A DNA stretch of 64,000 bases from Candidatus Thiosymbion ectosymbiont of Catanema sp. Cochon2018 (GCA_011392765.1 WYCW01000001.1:1172888-1236887); one strand, 5' to 3'; positions 16,596 through 25,629 are shown, counted from the first letter of the stretch. Translations and numbers: made by a program. Notes: generated from the sequence alone by a model not told the origin.

Positions 16596-17648
16596 CTATT
16601 TTTCCTCGGGTCTGCTCATCGGCTCCATGCCCCGGGCAGACTTGGCTACCTTGTCGCGCTTCTCTTTGGACAACGGGATCAGACCTTTGTCGGCGAGGTA
16701 GCCCTCATCTCCCCAGGCCTTCTCACTGGTGAACTCCTTCACGTACTCCTCGATACCGGGGATTTTACCGGTGTGGGCCTTCTTGACATAGAAGTACAGA
16801 GAGCGGGAGATCGGATAGTCGCCGGAGGCGATGGACTCGAAAGTTGGCGTGACCCCCTTGATCCTGGAGCCCTTGATCTTGTCGGTATTCTGATCGAGAA
16901 AGCTGAAGCCGAAGATCCCCAGCGCCATTGGGTTGGCCTTGAGCTTCTGGACGATCAGGTTGTCGTTCTCGCCCGCTTCGACGTAACGGCCGTCCTCGCG
17001 CACACCGTGACAGATCGCCTTGAACTTCTTCTTGTCCTTCTTCTTCATGGCCTTGATGAAGTCGAACTTCTTGCAACCCGTCTCCATGGCCAGCTCCACA
17101 AAGGCATCGCGTGTACCCGAGGTCGGGGGCGGACCCAGGACCTCGATCTTGGCGTCCGGCAGTTTCGGATTGACCTCCTTCCAGGTCTTATAGGGGTTGG
17201 CTACCAGCTTATCGCCACCTTTTGGATCAGGCACATCCTTGGCCAAGGCCAGAAAGATGTCCTTCGGCTTCAGGTCGAATTTAACGGCTTCCTTGGCGTT
17301 GGCGATGGCAATGCCGTCGTAACCGATCTTGACCTCGACGATGTCTTTGACACCATTCTCCCGGCAAGTATCGAACTCGGAGCCCTTGATGCGGCGCGAG
17401 GAATTCGTGATGTCCGGATGATCGACGCCGACGCTGGCGCAGAACAGTTTGAGGCCGCCACCGGAACCGGTGGACTCGATCTTCGGGGTCTTGAACTTGG
17501 TCGTGCGGCCGAAGTTCTCAGCGACCGTCGTGGCGAACGGGAACACGGTCGAGGAACCGACGATGGTGATGTAGTCGCGCGCCACGGCCTGGGTGGCGAA
17601 AGAGGCCGCGACGGTCATAACGGCGGCGGCAATCTGCGTTTTCTTCAT
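16596..17648 (-). CDS. pstS: phosphate-binding protein PstS
   Basis: Periplasmic phosphate receptor. 350 aa with a Sec signal peptide (MKKTQIAAAVMTVAASFATQ, cleavage near AVA-RD at 23). Phosphate-binding motifs are visible: VGSSTVFPF, STGSGGGLKLF and PPPTSGTRDAF. A GAGG ribosome-binding site precedes ATG 17648. I could not find a convincing Pho box upstream. First gene of the pst operon, cut off from pstC by the ACGGAT array. Confidence 0.96.
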   Translation of the reverse strand: MKKTQIAAAVMTVAASFATQAVARDYITIVGSSTVFPFATTVAENFGRTTKFKTPKIESTGSGGGLKLFCASVGVDHPDITNSSRRIKGSEFDTCRENGVKDIVEVKIGYDGIAIANAKEAVKFDLKPKDIFLALAKDVPDPKGGDKLVANPYKTWKEVNPKLPDAKIEVLGPPPTSGTRDAFVELAMETGCKKFDFIKAMKKKDKKKFKAICHGVREDGRYVEAGENDNLIVQKLKANPMALGIFGFSFLDQNTDKIKGSRIKGVTPTFESIASGDYPISRSLYFYVKKAHTGKIPGIEEYVKEFTSEKAWGDEGYLADKGLIPLSKEKRDKVAKSARGMEPMSRPEEK

Positions 17649-17757
17649 AGGGACCTCACGAAATGTACGGATTTAAACTCAGTAATTATCATTGCCTGAG
17701 ATTGGGATTGTATGGCAATTCCGTTACTGTTTCATGAATCCACGCGGGCATAAAACA

Positions 17758-18231
17758 GGGCGAGCGCGTATAAATCCCTCCGAAAACATGATCTTGTAGG
17801 ATGGACGTAGGATGGGCAGTGAGCCACCGGGCGCGTCCCGCGCCCGGCGGCGAACCGCATCTTTGGATGGCGACAAGCCCCACGGAATGGGTGTTGGGCA
17901 CACCGCTGCCGTGGGCCACACGGACAGCATGAGGGTAGCCCAATGGACAACATGGACAGTATGGACTGCATGGACCGGGGGGCACACAGCAACCTCTGGT
18001 CCACGTAGTCCACTTGGTCCATGTCGTCCACGGCGGCTGCCGCCGTCCCTGGTGGCTTTGCCCAACCTACAGGCTACGGGCCGGCAAGATGCCAGCGCTC
18101 CTAGCGGCGTACTCAACATAAAGGTGTTGGATACGCCCACCATCCGGAGACGCGGTTCGGTCGTCCCTGACCTCACCGCATCCTATAGGTAGCAACTTGT
18201 TGGCCGATAAGAAATTTATACGCGCTCGCCC
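17758..18231. repeat. 474-bp nested palindrome (GGGCGAGCGCG ends, GTGGAC core)
   Basis: Outermost arms are GGGCGAGCGCGTATAAAT (17758-17775) and its exact inverse (18214-18231). Inside are TAGGATG/CATCCTA arms, GCCACCGG-type arms and a GTGGAC word palindrome (about 17940-18045). A similar unit in opposite orientation lies at 36053-36500, and part of one at 33395-33650. No coding gene recognised in 17649-18811. Confidence 0.8.
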
Positions 18232-18239
18232 TGGGGCAT

Positions 18240-18274
18240 AAAAAGACCCGCTTGCGGTAAGCCCGCAAACGGGT
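18240..18274 (-). terminator. rho-independent terminator
   Basis: On the minus strand, a 12-bp stem (ACCCGTTTGCGG/CCGCAAGCGGGT, one G-U) with a 5-base loop, followed by TTTTT. About 20 bases upstream is a second hairpin (CCACC...GGTGG). No protein gene ends here, so the transcript it stops is unknown, possibly a small RNA from 18276-18490. Confidence 0.75.
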
Positions 18275-18489
18275 TCCAAGTCACCACCAGAGGAGGACAG
18301 GTGGATGATGTCACCGATGGACAGCGCCGCTCCGCGATACCGCCTGCTGCCCGCAGCTACCCACCGACAAGGCCATTAAATCGCGTGACCGATACGCCGG
18401 CACTGATAAACATCAATCCGGGACCGCTCCATGGTTTAACCGCAGGGGTGCCTGAACCGCATGACATTAAGAGCCTGCCTGAAAACTAA

Positions 18490-18615
18490 CACGTTGATTT
18501 AAAAGCGGTAGGCTGGGTCGACCTGCCTGCCGCAGGCAGGGGGACGAGACCCGGCAAACCAGGCTTGCCCGTAAACGCTGGGTTTCGTTCCTCAACCCAG
18601 CTACGCCTACGGTCT
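18490..18615. repeat. GTAGGCTGGGT...ACCCAGCTACGCCTAC palindrome
   Basis: Left arm GCGGTAGGCTGGGTCGACC, right arm CAACCCAGCTACGCCTACGG, with inner GACGAGACCCGG and GCTGGGTTTCGTTCC arms. The inner words recur in the element at 30345-30519. Confidence 0.7.
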
Positions 18616-18644
18616 TTTTTTCAGTCTCTAAATGTCAACCCCAC

Positions 18645-18815
18645 CTAGGGGGTGTTCTCAATTAAGCCAAATCCATGTGGCGCAGGCGCCTGCCTGTCGG
18701 CAGACAGGTCCCGCCTGCCGGAACGCGGGCGCTTCGCCCGCGGGTTGCAGGCGAGACGCCTGCGCTACGTTCTTAGTTTCTGCGATGACCCAGCTTAATT
18801 GAGAACACCCCCTAG
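18645..18815. mobile_element. 171-bp MITE-like element, CTAGGGGGTGTTCTC ends
   Basis: Perfect terminal inverted repeats of 23 bp, beginning CTAGGGGGTGTTCTCAATTA at each end (18645-18667 and 18793-18815). The core is a GCAGGCG word palindrome (GGCGCAGGCGCCTGCC...GAGACGCCTGCGCTAC). No coding capacity. The right-end CTAG supplies the TAG stop of the neighbouring glycosyltransferase gene. Confidence 0.88.
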
Positions 18816-19780
18816 GACCCTGCCGACTCCGACCGCGGGCGCAGGTGTTCCCGCACCAGGTAGCGCGGCCGGCTGGGGGACTGCTCACAGAGGCGCTGCA
18901 GGTATTGGCCCGACAATCCGATGCCGAACAGGATCATGCCCATCAGAAAGAACAGGACGCTGAACAGGGTGAATACGCCCTCGACCTCGGGTCCGATGAC
19001 CAGGCGCCGAACGGCCAGCAGGACGGCAAGGACAAAGGAAGCCAGAGAGAGCCCGATACCCGCCAGGGAGAAGAGTCGCAGGGGCACCAGCGAAAAGCCG
19101 GTCAGCAGCTCGATGTCGAGCCGGATGGTTTCATAAAGGGGATATTTGGCCTCACCCGTCTCCTGCTGAGAGTGTTCGACCTCGATCTCGACGGGATCGG
19201 CGGCATAGCGATAAGCCAGGGCCGGGACGAGGGTGTGGACCTCGCCGGAGGTCAGGATCGCGTCCACGACCGTGCGGTCGCAGGCCCACAGCAGAGAGCC
19301 CGGATCCGTCATCCGGACCTGGGTAATACGCTCGCTCAAGCGATCCATGGCCGTGGACACCAAGGCTCGCCACCCCTGATGCCGGCGGCGAAAGCTACCC
19401 ACATAGTCGTGCCCCCGATCCAACTCGGCCAAGAGCCGGGGTATCGCTATGGGGGAGGTTTGCGGAGCCGGATTCAGAGTCACTACCCGGTCGCCGCCGG
19501 AGCTCTCGAAACCAGCCATGACGGCCGTATGCCGGCCTGTGTTACCGCGCAGCAGGAGCACCCGGGTAACATCCGGACGCAGCTTGTACTGCTGGCGCAG
19601 CAAGGTCGCGGAGCGGTCCCGGCTGCCGGTGTCGACAAATACCGCCTCGTAGGCGAGGCCGAGACCATCGAGTATTGGGTAGAGCCGATCGAACAGGTTT
19701 GCCAATACCGCCTCGTCGTCGGAGACGGGGATGACTACTGAAAGCTCGATGCCGATAGTCTCGTTCTTCGTCTCGTTCAC
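18812..19780 (-). CDS. ArnC/GtrB-like family 2 glycosyltransferase with degenerate active site
   Basis: 322 aa. An N-terminal GT-A domain (ELSVVIPVSDDEAVLANLFD, YEAVFVDTGSRDRS, NTGRHTAVMAGFESS) is followed by two membrane helices (about 232-255 and 270-292) and the short cytoplasmic tail typical of polyprenyl-phosphate glycosyltransferases. The metal-binding LDADLQ motif of the family is replaced by LNPAPQTSP, so both aspartates are lost, and the preceding DDGS is DTGS. It may be a non-catalytic or altered enzyme. The stop TAG lies in the end of the adjacent 171-bp element, so the natural C-terminus may differ. Confidence 0.85.
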   Translation of the reverse strand: MNETKNETIGIELSVVIPVSDDEAVLANLFDRLYPILDGLGLAYEAVFVDTGSRDRSATLLRQQYKLRPDVTRVLLLRGNTGRHTAVMAGFESSGGDRVVTLNPAPQTSPIAIPRLLAELDRGHDYVGSFRRRHQGWRALVSTAMDRLSERITQVRMTDPGSLLWACDRTVVDAILTSGEVHTLVPALAYRYAADPVEIEVEHSQQETGEAKYPLYETIRLDIELLTGFSLVPLRLFSLAGIGLSLASFVLAVLLAVRRLVIGPEVEGVFTLFSVLFFLMGMILFGIGLSGQYLQRLCEQSPSRPRYLVREHLRPRSESAGS

Positions 19781-19799
19781 ATCATCAATCTCCCAACAC

Positions 19800-19815
19800 T
19801 TAACTTAATGGCATT
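19800..19815. repeat. single TTAACTTAATGGCATT end
   Basis: A 16-base copy of the end sequence also found at 12529-12543, 12743-12758 and 20570-20584. Its partner end was not found upstream, so it looks like a solo end. Confidence 0.6.
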
Positions 19816-19934
19816 GGCCTGCAAGCTACCGATTTCTCTGCCTCGCACTACATTGCCAACACTCAAAGCTTCCGGCGGCTAACGAAAAATTCACCTGACA
19901 CTGGGAGCCGCCAGCTGTCAGGTGGAGCGATGAG

Positions 19935-20408
19935 TTAAATTCCGTATTTAACCAATACATACTCAGAAATACCCCTTTTAAACAAATCTGGAATTTCCCC
20001 TACTTTTTTGTAGCCTAACCTTCTGTATAACAACTGAGCTTTTTTATTAAAATCGCCGACCAGCAGAAATACTCTATCCGTCTGTTTAAAACCGATTTCC
20101 TCAAATCTTTGAATTAATTCCTTTCCAACCCCCTTGTTTCTGTAACTGCTTTCTACTGCAATTAGAGCCAAATAGGAAAATTTACGGAAACACCCATTAT
20201 GAATCACGCCCATAAAACCAATACATTCATTGTCTTTGTTCAATGCAACATAGACTTGTTTTTTACTTATCATCTCCTCTATATCATTCTCAATAGCGGC
20301 AGCATTGGATTTAAAATATGTTTCCCACAGTTCCGAATGCTTTACGCAAAACAGGCAATCACGGGCTTGACCTTTTTCAGCAAATTGTATTTTTATTTTC
20401 ATGATCAT
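19935..20408 (-). CDS. GNAT-family N-acetyltransferase
   Basis: 157 aa with the acetyl-CoA-binding signature SSYRNKGVGKELIQRFEEI (R/QxxGxG/A type) near residue 88 and a C-terminal QLLYRRLGYKKVGEIPDLFK, typical of GNAT fold motif B. The substrate cannot be told. It is clearly richer in AT and in Lys/Ile codons than the flanking genes and lies between two oppositely placed TAACTTAATGGCATT sequences, so recent acquisition is likely. A second ATG two codons in (MKIKIQF) may be the true start. Confidence 0.85.
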   Translation of the reverse strand: MIMKIKIQFAEKGQARDCLFCVKHSELWETYFKSNAAAIENDIEEMISKKQVYVALNKDNECIGFMGVIHNGCFRKFSYLALIAVESSYRNKGVGKELIQRFEEIGFKQTDRVFLLVGDFNKKAQLLYRRLGYKKVGEIPDLFKRGISEYVLVKYGI

Positions 20409-20569
20409 TTGTTCATAAATTCAACATGCAGCAAACGACTCTGGCCGTGATCAAATAAGACAGGTATCCTTTTTATGCCACTGCAAAGATGAATACTTTC
20501 ATGTTCCTTACGGTAGAAGGCTATAATTCGTTTATTATGCCTGGCTGACGTTGATCTCAGTTGTATATC

Positions 20570-20898
20570 AATGCCATTAAGTTAGCTGCTGGCCGCTTGT
20601 CGTAGGTTGGGCGAGTAGGATGCGGTGAGCGCGGTAGATCTTATCAGGATGACACTACGAGGGGACGCGAACCGCAGCAAGGGATGGCCCGTGCCCAACA
20701 TTTATCCCGAGCGAAGCGAGGGACCTTTGTTGGGCACGCCCACCGTCCACAGATGCGGTTCGCGCCTGGCGGTGGTGCCGTCCGGAAAGGACAACACACG
20801 CTCACCGCATCCTTTGCCCAACCTACTGAAGCGCGCCAATCAATCCGCGAGGATTCGTGTGGTTTGTGAGGTTTCCTCTCTTTTGCCGGCCGGTAACG
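20570..20898. repeat. AATGCCATTAAGTTA element overlapping the oxidoreductase 3' end
   Basis: Left end AATGCCATTAAGTTA (20570-20584). The right end is shortened to TTAACTTAA (20890-20898). The core is a palindrome: CGTAGGTTGGGCGAGTAGGA ... TCACCGCATCC, then TTTGCCCAACCTAC. It provides the last about 25 codons of the oxidoreductase gene. Confidence 0.65.
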
Positions 20899-21689
20899 CT
20901 TAACTTAAACGTGGGAAATTCCGGATTGATCCCACTGTCCTGTGCCTGCTGCACGAGCCGCACAGCGGCGGCCGCATAGGTACCTAGCGCGGCCTGAGAG
21001 CCGTCATAGCGATCCGCTTGGATCCTCTCGCTCAATTGCTTGACTTCTACACCCAATATAGGTGCGAGCTCTGCCAGCATGGAGCCGAATTCGCCAACGC
21101 GCAGACCCTCCGCTTCGCAAATGCGCGCGCCATGCAGCGCGCCCAGCAATGCTCCAAAGAGGAACGACAGCGCTGCGCAATCAAGCGCGGAAGCTGTCCC
21201 TATCTGCTCTCCCACATGGCTGAGGTCGCCGGCAAGGGACCGGAGTAACGGCTCACAGCGCCGGAAAGTCGCCCCCGGACCCGACACAAGGAGGGCCGCC
21301 TCCGGCGTCCCTATCTGGTCCGGATAGGCTAAGATAGCGCCGTCGAGATACTCAGCCTCGCTGTCCCGCGCCCAGCTCTCGCCGTCGCGAGCTTCCTGTG
21401 GAGTGCCCGTACTCAATTGCACCAGAACCCGGCCGGAAAGTCGCAGCCTAACATTCTGTACAGAGAGGATGGTCCGGGTAATGTCGTAGTTGTTCACACA
21501 AACGAGGACGACGGGGCTAGCGACAACAGCGGACACCAGGTCGGGCGCTTGAATAGCCCCTTCTCGGACCAGCGATCCGGCTTTTGCGCTCGTCCGGTTC
21601 CAGACCATCACGCCATGTCCATCGCGCAGCAAAGCGCGGGCGAGAGCAGAACCCATCGCGCCTAAGCCAATGACCGAAACATCACTCAT
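20823..21689 (-). CDS. NAD(P)-dependent oxidoreductase of the 6PGDH/imine-reductase type, altered C-terminus
   Basis: 288 aa. Rossmann GLGAMGSALARALLRDGHGV with VMVWNRT (an Arg after Asn favours NADPH), then VQLSTGTP, the beta-hydroxyacid-dehydrogenase-like sequence near residue 95. The C-terminal helical domain (ALDCAALSFLFGALLGALHG) fits imine reductase-like members. After GINPEFPTF the sequence becomes KLSVTGRQKRGNLTNH, encoded by the repeat element at 20570-20898, so the last helices are replaced. Substrate unknown, possibly inactive. Confidence 0.8.
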   Translation of the reverse strand: MSDVSVIGLGAMGSALARALLRDGHGVMVWNRTSAKAGSLVREGAIQAPDLVSAVVASPVVLVCVNNYDITRTILSVQNVRLRLSGRVLVQLSTGTPQEARDGESWARDSEAEYLDGAILAYPDQIGTPEAALLVSGPGATFRRCEPLLRSLAGDLSHVGEQIGTASALDCAALSFLFGALLGALHGARICEAEGLRVGEFGSMLAELAPILGVEVKQLSERIQADRYDGSQAALGTYAAAAVRLVQQAQDSGINPEFPTFKLSVTGRQKRGNLTNHTNPRGLIGALQ

Positions 21690-21859
21690 TTACCGTTCTC
21701 CTTATTTGTGCGCCTAACGTCACAAATCAGTCGCGCGAGGTATGAGTGTCAGATGAATTTGCCTTGTTAAGCGACTGGCGTTTACCTGCATGCTTTATGG
21801 CTTCAACCAAGACCCGGATCCGAATCGGAAAGGTTGGTCGCGAGAGCAAATTTCTCCTA

Positions 21860-24800
21860 TCACCCAGGGAAGGGTAGAACTTGAAACGCCTTATCGCCGC
21901 GGCGGAAGACGTTGATGTGGCCACAACGGGCAAAATGGTTGCCGGACTCGTACGGAGCATTGTCCTGCAGCACGTCATCTTCCCAGCCCGAACCATTCGC
22001 AATGTAGGATTTGATCTCAAACCAACCACCTACAGTCTGAGCGCAGTCCATCTCCACATCCAGCATCCAATAATGATTTCCCCAGGTATTCAGGAGTGTC
22101 TCTCCGAAGCCGTTTGCTGCGACGGTCGCCTTCGGACCCCAATCGGATGGCCACTGATTCGTTGTCCAGTCCATGGGCGTCCCGGGTGCGGCCACTGGCT
22201 GCTCCGACTCGTTGCCGTACCAGTCGAGAAGTCGATCTCCTACCTTCCACGGGGACGTGCCGGCATTGCGCAGATTCAAATGGCGGATCGGCACGGCGCA
22301 CCGTTTGTTCTCGGCCGTACAGCTGCGGCTTAAGTGTTCGCGGGCATAGGTGTGGTCGATGCCGCCGCGTATGAACATGTCTTGCCCTACTTCCGTCCGG
22401 CCGTGGATGAAAACTACAGTACGCTTCCAATCGCCACCGGGAATCCGCGCCTTGACGAAATAGGCGGCGCTGCCATCGGCCCAGTACTGGGCAGTCACAG
22501 TCCGTCCGCTTGGATCGGCGCCGAGGTTCCACGGCATGTCCGCCTGGTAGGCGACCCAGTCGCTCCAGTTCCCTTGATCGATGCGGATTCGCACCCAGGA
22601 TGCCCCCGTTGCCTTGTGATGGAGGACGGCGGCACCGGTGTCGGCATCGACGACCTCGACCAGCCCGTCGTCGGTGAGTGTGTTGCCCTTGAGTGCGTCG
22701 GCGCGAATGATGACATTATCCTGACCGCCGACTCGGAAGCGCGAACGGAAGGTCCCGTACATGGTTTCGCCGGCCTGGCTGCGAGCACTTTCGAGCAGCT
22801 GCACCACATGGATGCCGTCGCCCACGGTGGTGGTATAGGTGAGCCGCCGCTCGCTCGCGTCCCAGCCGAGGTCGGCCGCCGGAACCGGCTGGCCGTTGAA
22901 GCGAAACGCCTGCTTCACCGAGTCTTCGTCCATGTCCTCGCTGAAGCGGAGTGTCACCGACACCGTTCCGGCGTCGGCTCGCGTATCGTGGCGTGGGCCG
23001 ACGTCGGTGACGACAGGGTCGAGGGCCTGAAGATTGCCCTCCAGCACGAAGACCTTCGTCTCGTAAGGGTCCAACCACAGGGATGCCAGCCGGCCACCGG
23101 GGCCTAACGTGTAGCGCTCCTCCGGCCGCAGCACATTGACGATAACATTACCCTCGTCCCAGCCGGTGTTCAGGATACCGAGTTCGCCGCCGGCCTCGAG
23201 ACGCTCCCGCCAGGTGTTGAATGCGACGAATGCCCAATGCTGCTCGGGCCCCCAGATGCGCGAGTAGGCGTAAATGCCGTTGCTGTCATTGGTCTGCACC
23301 CAGCGTTCGACGACTTCGTCGGTGTTCTGTAGTGCCGGATAGTGACGGCGTACGTTCATTACCAGCTGCACCCAGCGGAAATGCGGGCTGGTCATGTCGA
23401 AGTTATCACCCTCTGCAGGATTGCGGCCATTCACTGTCGGTAACGCATCCCAGGCGGTGCTGGTCATCATGTCCTCCCGAGACCAGCCTTCGTAGGCGGT
23501 GTTGTCGGTACGGAACCCCTGTTCGTCCCCGTAGTAGAGCAGCGGCAGACCGGGCCAGAAGGCGATGACAGCACTCCCCAGGTCGGTCTTGGCGAAGCCG
23601 TCCGGACTCGATGCCATACGCCACTGATCATGGTTGTTGTAGAAGTTCAGGTGGCGATAACGGACCTCGCCGCGGCGCGGATTGAAGAAGTCCTGAGCAT
23701 GCAGATCGGCGTCGTAGCTGTCCTTGATCAGACCAAGGTTGTGGTTATCCTGGTTGCGCAGTGCCTTGTAGGTCCAGTCGTAGAAGCGGTAGTTGATGCC
23801 GCCATCCATGGTGTAGTCATTGCCGATAAAGGCGTAGGGATCGCCGTATTGCGACGGCATCTTACCGCGGCCGGTCATCGTTGCCGCCCGTGGCCGCGAG
23901 CAGTAGAACTCACCAAAAATCAGGAAATTGTCTTTCCCCAGACTGTTTGCGTGGGCTCGCACCGCCGGTGCCCAGCGCTGAAAGAAGTAGAGCGGTACCT
24001 GCATTGGGGTGTCGACCCGGATCCCGTCGATGTCCGTGGACGAGATCAGGGCCTTGGTCATGGCGATGATTTTGTCCTGGACGCGGGGATGCGTGGTTCG
24101 CAGGTCGTCGAGCAGACCATAGATCTTCCCCATATGGTTCTGCCATGCGTCGCCGTAGTTTTCGAGATTGCCGTTGTGGTGGAAGTCACTGAACCAGTAA
24201 GAACCGGTGCCCCATATGTCGTGATTGGGGAAACCATCGGAGCCGTAAACGGTCGGGTACCGGCCTTCCGTATAGAAGGTGTTGTCCAACCGGAAGTCGC
24301 GATAGGAATCGCCGGGATTGTGCGGGAACAGACGGTACTCGCCATCATGCAGGCGGAACGGTGCCCGTCGCCCGCGGTGGCCCTCGAAGTAATGGAGGTC
24401 GGCGAGATGGTTGACGACAATGTCAACAATGACGTACATGCCGCGGGCATGCGCAGCGTCGACCATGGCACGGAAATCATCGAGGGAGCCGAAGCGTCGG
24501 TCGAGGAGTGTATAGTCGATCTGGTTATAGCCATGGTAGTCATTGTATCGGTTCTGGAATATCGGAGAGATCCAGATAGCCGTATAGCCCAACGACTTGA
24601 TGTAGTCGAGACGCTCGATGATTCCTCGGAAGTCCCCGCCATGGCGACGGTCGACCCGGCTCAAATCGTAGCCGCCGGAACGGCCGGTGTTGTTACGCGG
24701 ATCGCCGTCCAGGAAGCGATCTGTAATGAACTGATAGACCGAGTGCCGGCGCCAGTCCTGCGGGGATGGGTGATACTGATGCCCCGGCCACTTGCCGAAG

Positions 24801-24958
24801 TACTTTGACGGATCGTTCCCCTCGGGATTGAAGTTGACGTTCTGTGCGGCATTTTCCGGCTCGTAGGGCGCAGCCCACGACGTTTCGATACCGGCAAACA
24901 GAGTTGCGATTATTGTGGTAACTATCGGAATTCCACAAACACGGCTCATATTCTTCAA
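21860..24958 (-). CDS. secreted alpha-amylase family (GH13) protein
   Basis: 1032 aa with a signal peptide (cleavage near residue 29, SWA-APY). The GH13 barrel has the four conserved regions: DIVVNH, GIRVDTP (nucleophile Asp), FGEFYCS (acid Glu) and FYNNHDQ (third Asp). Residues about 640-740 form an Ig-like domain beginning DPVVTDVGPRHDTRADAGTV. The C-terminal 250 residues form beta-rich modules ending WEDDVLQDNAPYESGNHFAR, probably starch-binding. It probably degrades external alpha-glucans. It stands alone, with no maltodextrin genes nearby, and ends about 170 bp from the upstream end of the oxidoreductase gene. Confidence 0.92.
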   Translation of the reverse strand: MKNMSRVCGIPIVTTIIATLFAGIETSWAAPYEPENAAQNVNFNPEGNDPSKYFGKWPGHQYHPSPQDWRRHSVYQFITDRFLDGDPRNNTGRSGGYDLSRVDRRHGGDFRGIIERLDYIKSLGYTAIWISPIFQNRYNDYHGYNQIDYTLLDRRFGSLDDFRAMVDAAHARGMYVIVDIVVNHLADLHYFEGHRGRRAPFRLHDGEYRLFPHNPGDSYRDFRLDNTFYTEGRYPTVYGSDGFPNHDIWGTGSYWFSDFHHNGNLENYGDAWQNHMGKIYGLLDDLRTTHPRVQDKIIAMTKALISSTDIDGIRVDTPMQVPLYFFQRWAPAVRAHANSLGKDNFLIFGEFYCSRPRAATMTGRGKMPSQYGDPYAFIGNDYTMDGGINYRFYDWTYKALRNQDNHNLGLIKDSYDADLHAQDFFNPRRGEVRYRHLNFYNNHDQWRMASSPDGFAKTDLGSAVIAFWPGLPLLYYGDEQGFRTDNTAYEGWSREDMMTSTAWDALPTVNGRNPAEGDNFDMTSPHFRWVQLVMNVRRHYPALQNTDEVVERWVQTNDSNGIYAYSRIWGPEQHWAFVAFNTWRERLEAGGELGILNTGWDEGNVIVNVLRPEERYTLGPGGRLASLWLDPYETKVFVLEGNLQALDPVVTDVGPRHDTRADAGTVSVTLRFSEDMDEDSVKQAFRFNGQPVPAADLGWDASERRLTYTTTVGDGIHVVQLLESARSQAGETMYGTFRSRFRVGGQDNVIIRADALKGNTLTDDGLVEVVDADTGAAVLHHKATGASWVRIRIDQGNWSDWVAYQADMPWNLGADPSGRTVTAQYWADGSAAYFVKARIPGGDWKRTVVFIHGRTEVGQDMFIRGGIDHTYAREHLSRSCTAENKRCAVPIRHLNLRNAGTSPWKVGDRLLDWYGNESEQPVAAPGTPMDWTTNQWPSDWGPKATVAANGFGETLLNTWGNHYWMLDVEMDCAQTVGGWFEIKSYIANGSGWEDDVLQDNAPYESGNHFARCGHINVFRRGDKAFQVLPFPG

Positions 24959-25019
24959 GATCTCGCTCTCCCAAGTAGCTGGAACTTTAAGGAAGTGGTG
25001 ATTATTTCGACCCCCAACA

Positions 25020-25118
25020 GGACATCTTGAAAAATACGATTTTCGTCAACGGCACGCTTGAATAATCAACGGCTTAGAGTCAATCGATTGGTGAAAACAC
25101 CTATTTTTCAAGGTGCCC
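25020..25118. mobile_element. 99-bp MITE-like element, copy 1
   Basis: Same sequence as the 99-bp element at 61900-61998 in opposite orientation, with about 10 differences. Ends GGACATCTTGAAAAATACG and CTATTTTTCAAGGTGCCC are imperfect terminal inverts. CCCAACA occurs at both borders. Nothing else is seen in the 24959-25280 gap. Confidence 0.85.
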
Positions 25119-25280
25119 AACAAACGTACCCTATCCCATTTGAACGGGTTTCGCATGAAGAGCACAACGCACGTGATGCGTTCGGGCAACCGCTTGCTCG
25201 GCGTGTGATCGGAAGCGGTAGATCAGGGACAGATCGAGGTTGCCCACGTTTCTTGCTTTTGCTGATCTCCAATCTTCTTC

Positions 25281-25607
25281 TTAAGCGTGTCGTGCAATCA
25301 CAGGCGGGCGAATCATTTTAAGCTCCTCTTTCATCGCCTGCTCCGCATGCCACAGATCATAGTTTTGTTGCATCCGTAGCCATAATCCCGGTCCGTTACC
25401 GGCAAGTCTACCGACTCTCAGCGCCATCTCCACCGTGATTGGATGAGTGCAACCCAAGATACGATGAAGCTGCTGACGTGATATCCCCAGTCTACGTGCA
25501 GCTTCACTCACGGACAGCTCCAGTTTGGGCAGTACGTCCTCACGCAGAACCTCTCCGGGGTGAATCGGTGCGCGCTCCGGCGGTCTTCTTACGCGGTATT
25601 CCATCAT
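25281..25607 (-). CDS. higA: HigA-family antitoxin (Xre HTH), orphan
   Basis: 108 aa from MMEYRV at 25607, behind AAAGGTAAG. IHPGEVLREDVLPKLELSVS, then EAARRLGISRQQLHRILGCT is the HigA/VapI helix-turn-helix. NGPGLWLRMQQNYDLWHAEQ is the conserved C-terminal helix. In higBA loci the toxin precedes the antitoxin. Here pth occupies that place, so no HigB is present. It lies at the end of the ispE-prs-rplY-pth cluster and may now act only as a repressor. Confidence 0.88.
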   Translation of the reverse strand: MMEYRVRRPPERAPIHPGEVLREDVLPKLELSVSEAARRLGISRQQLHRILGCTHPITVEMALRVGRLAGNGPGLWLRMQQNYDLWHAEQAMKEELKMIRPPVIARHA

Positions 25608-25629
25608 GGTCTTACCTTTATAAATCGAA

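Noticed and set aside
17649..17760. Pho box upstream of pstS
   Set aside because: No pair of CTGTCAT-like half-sites at 11-bp spacing; only scattered partial matches.
23630..24808. 392-codon plus-strand frame across the amylase gene
   Set aside because: Antisense to conserved GH13 motifs; composition is Val-rich and featureless.
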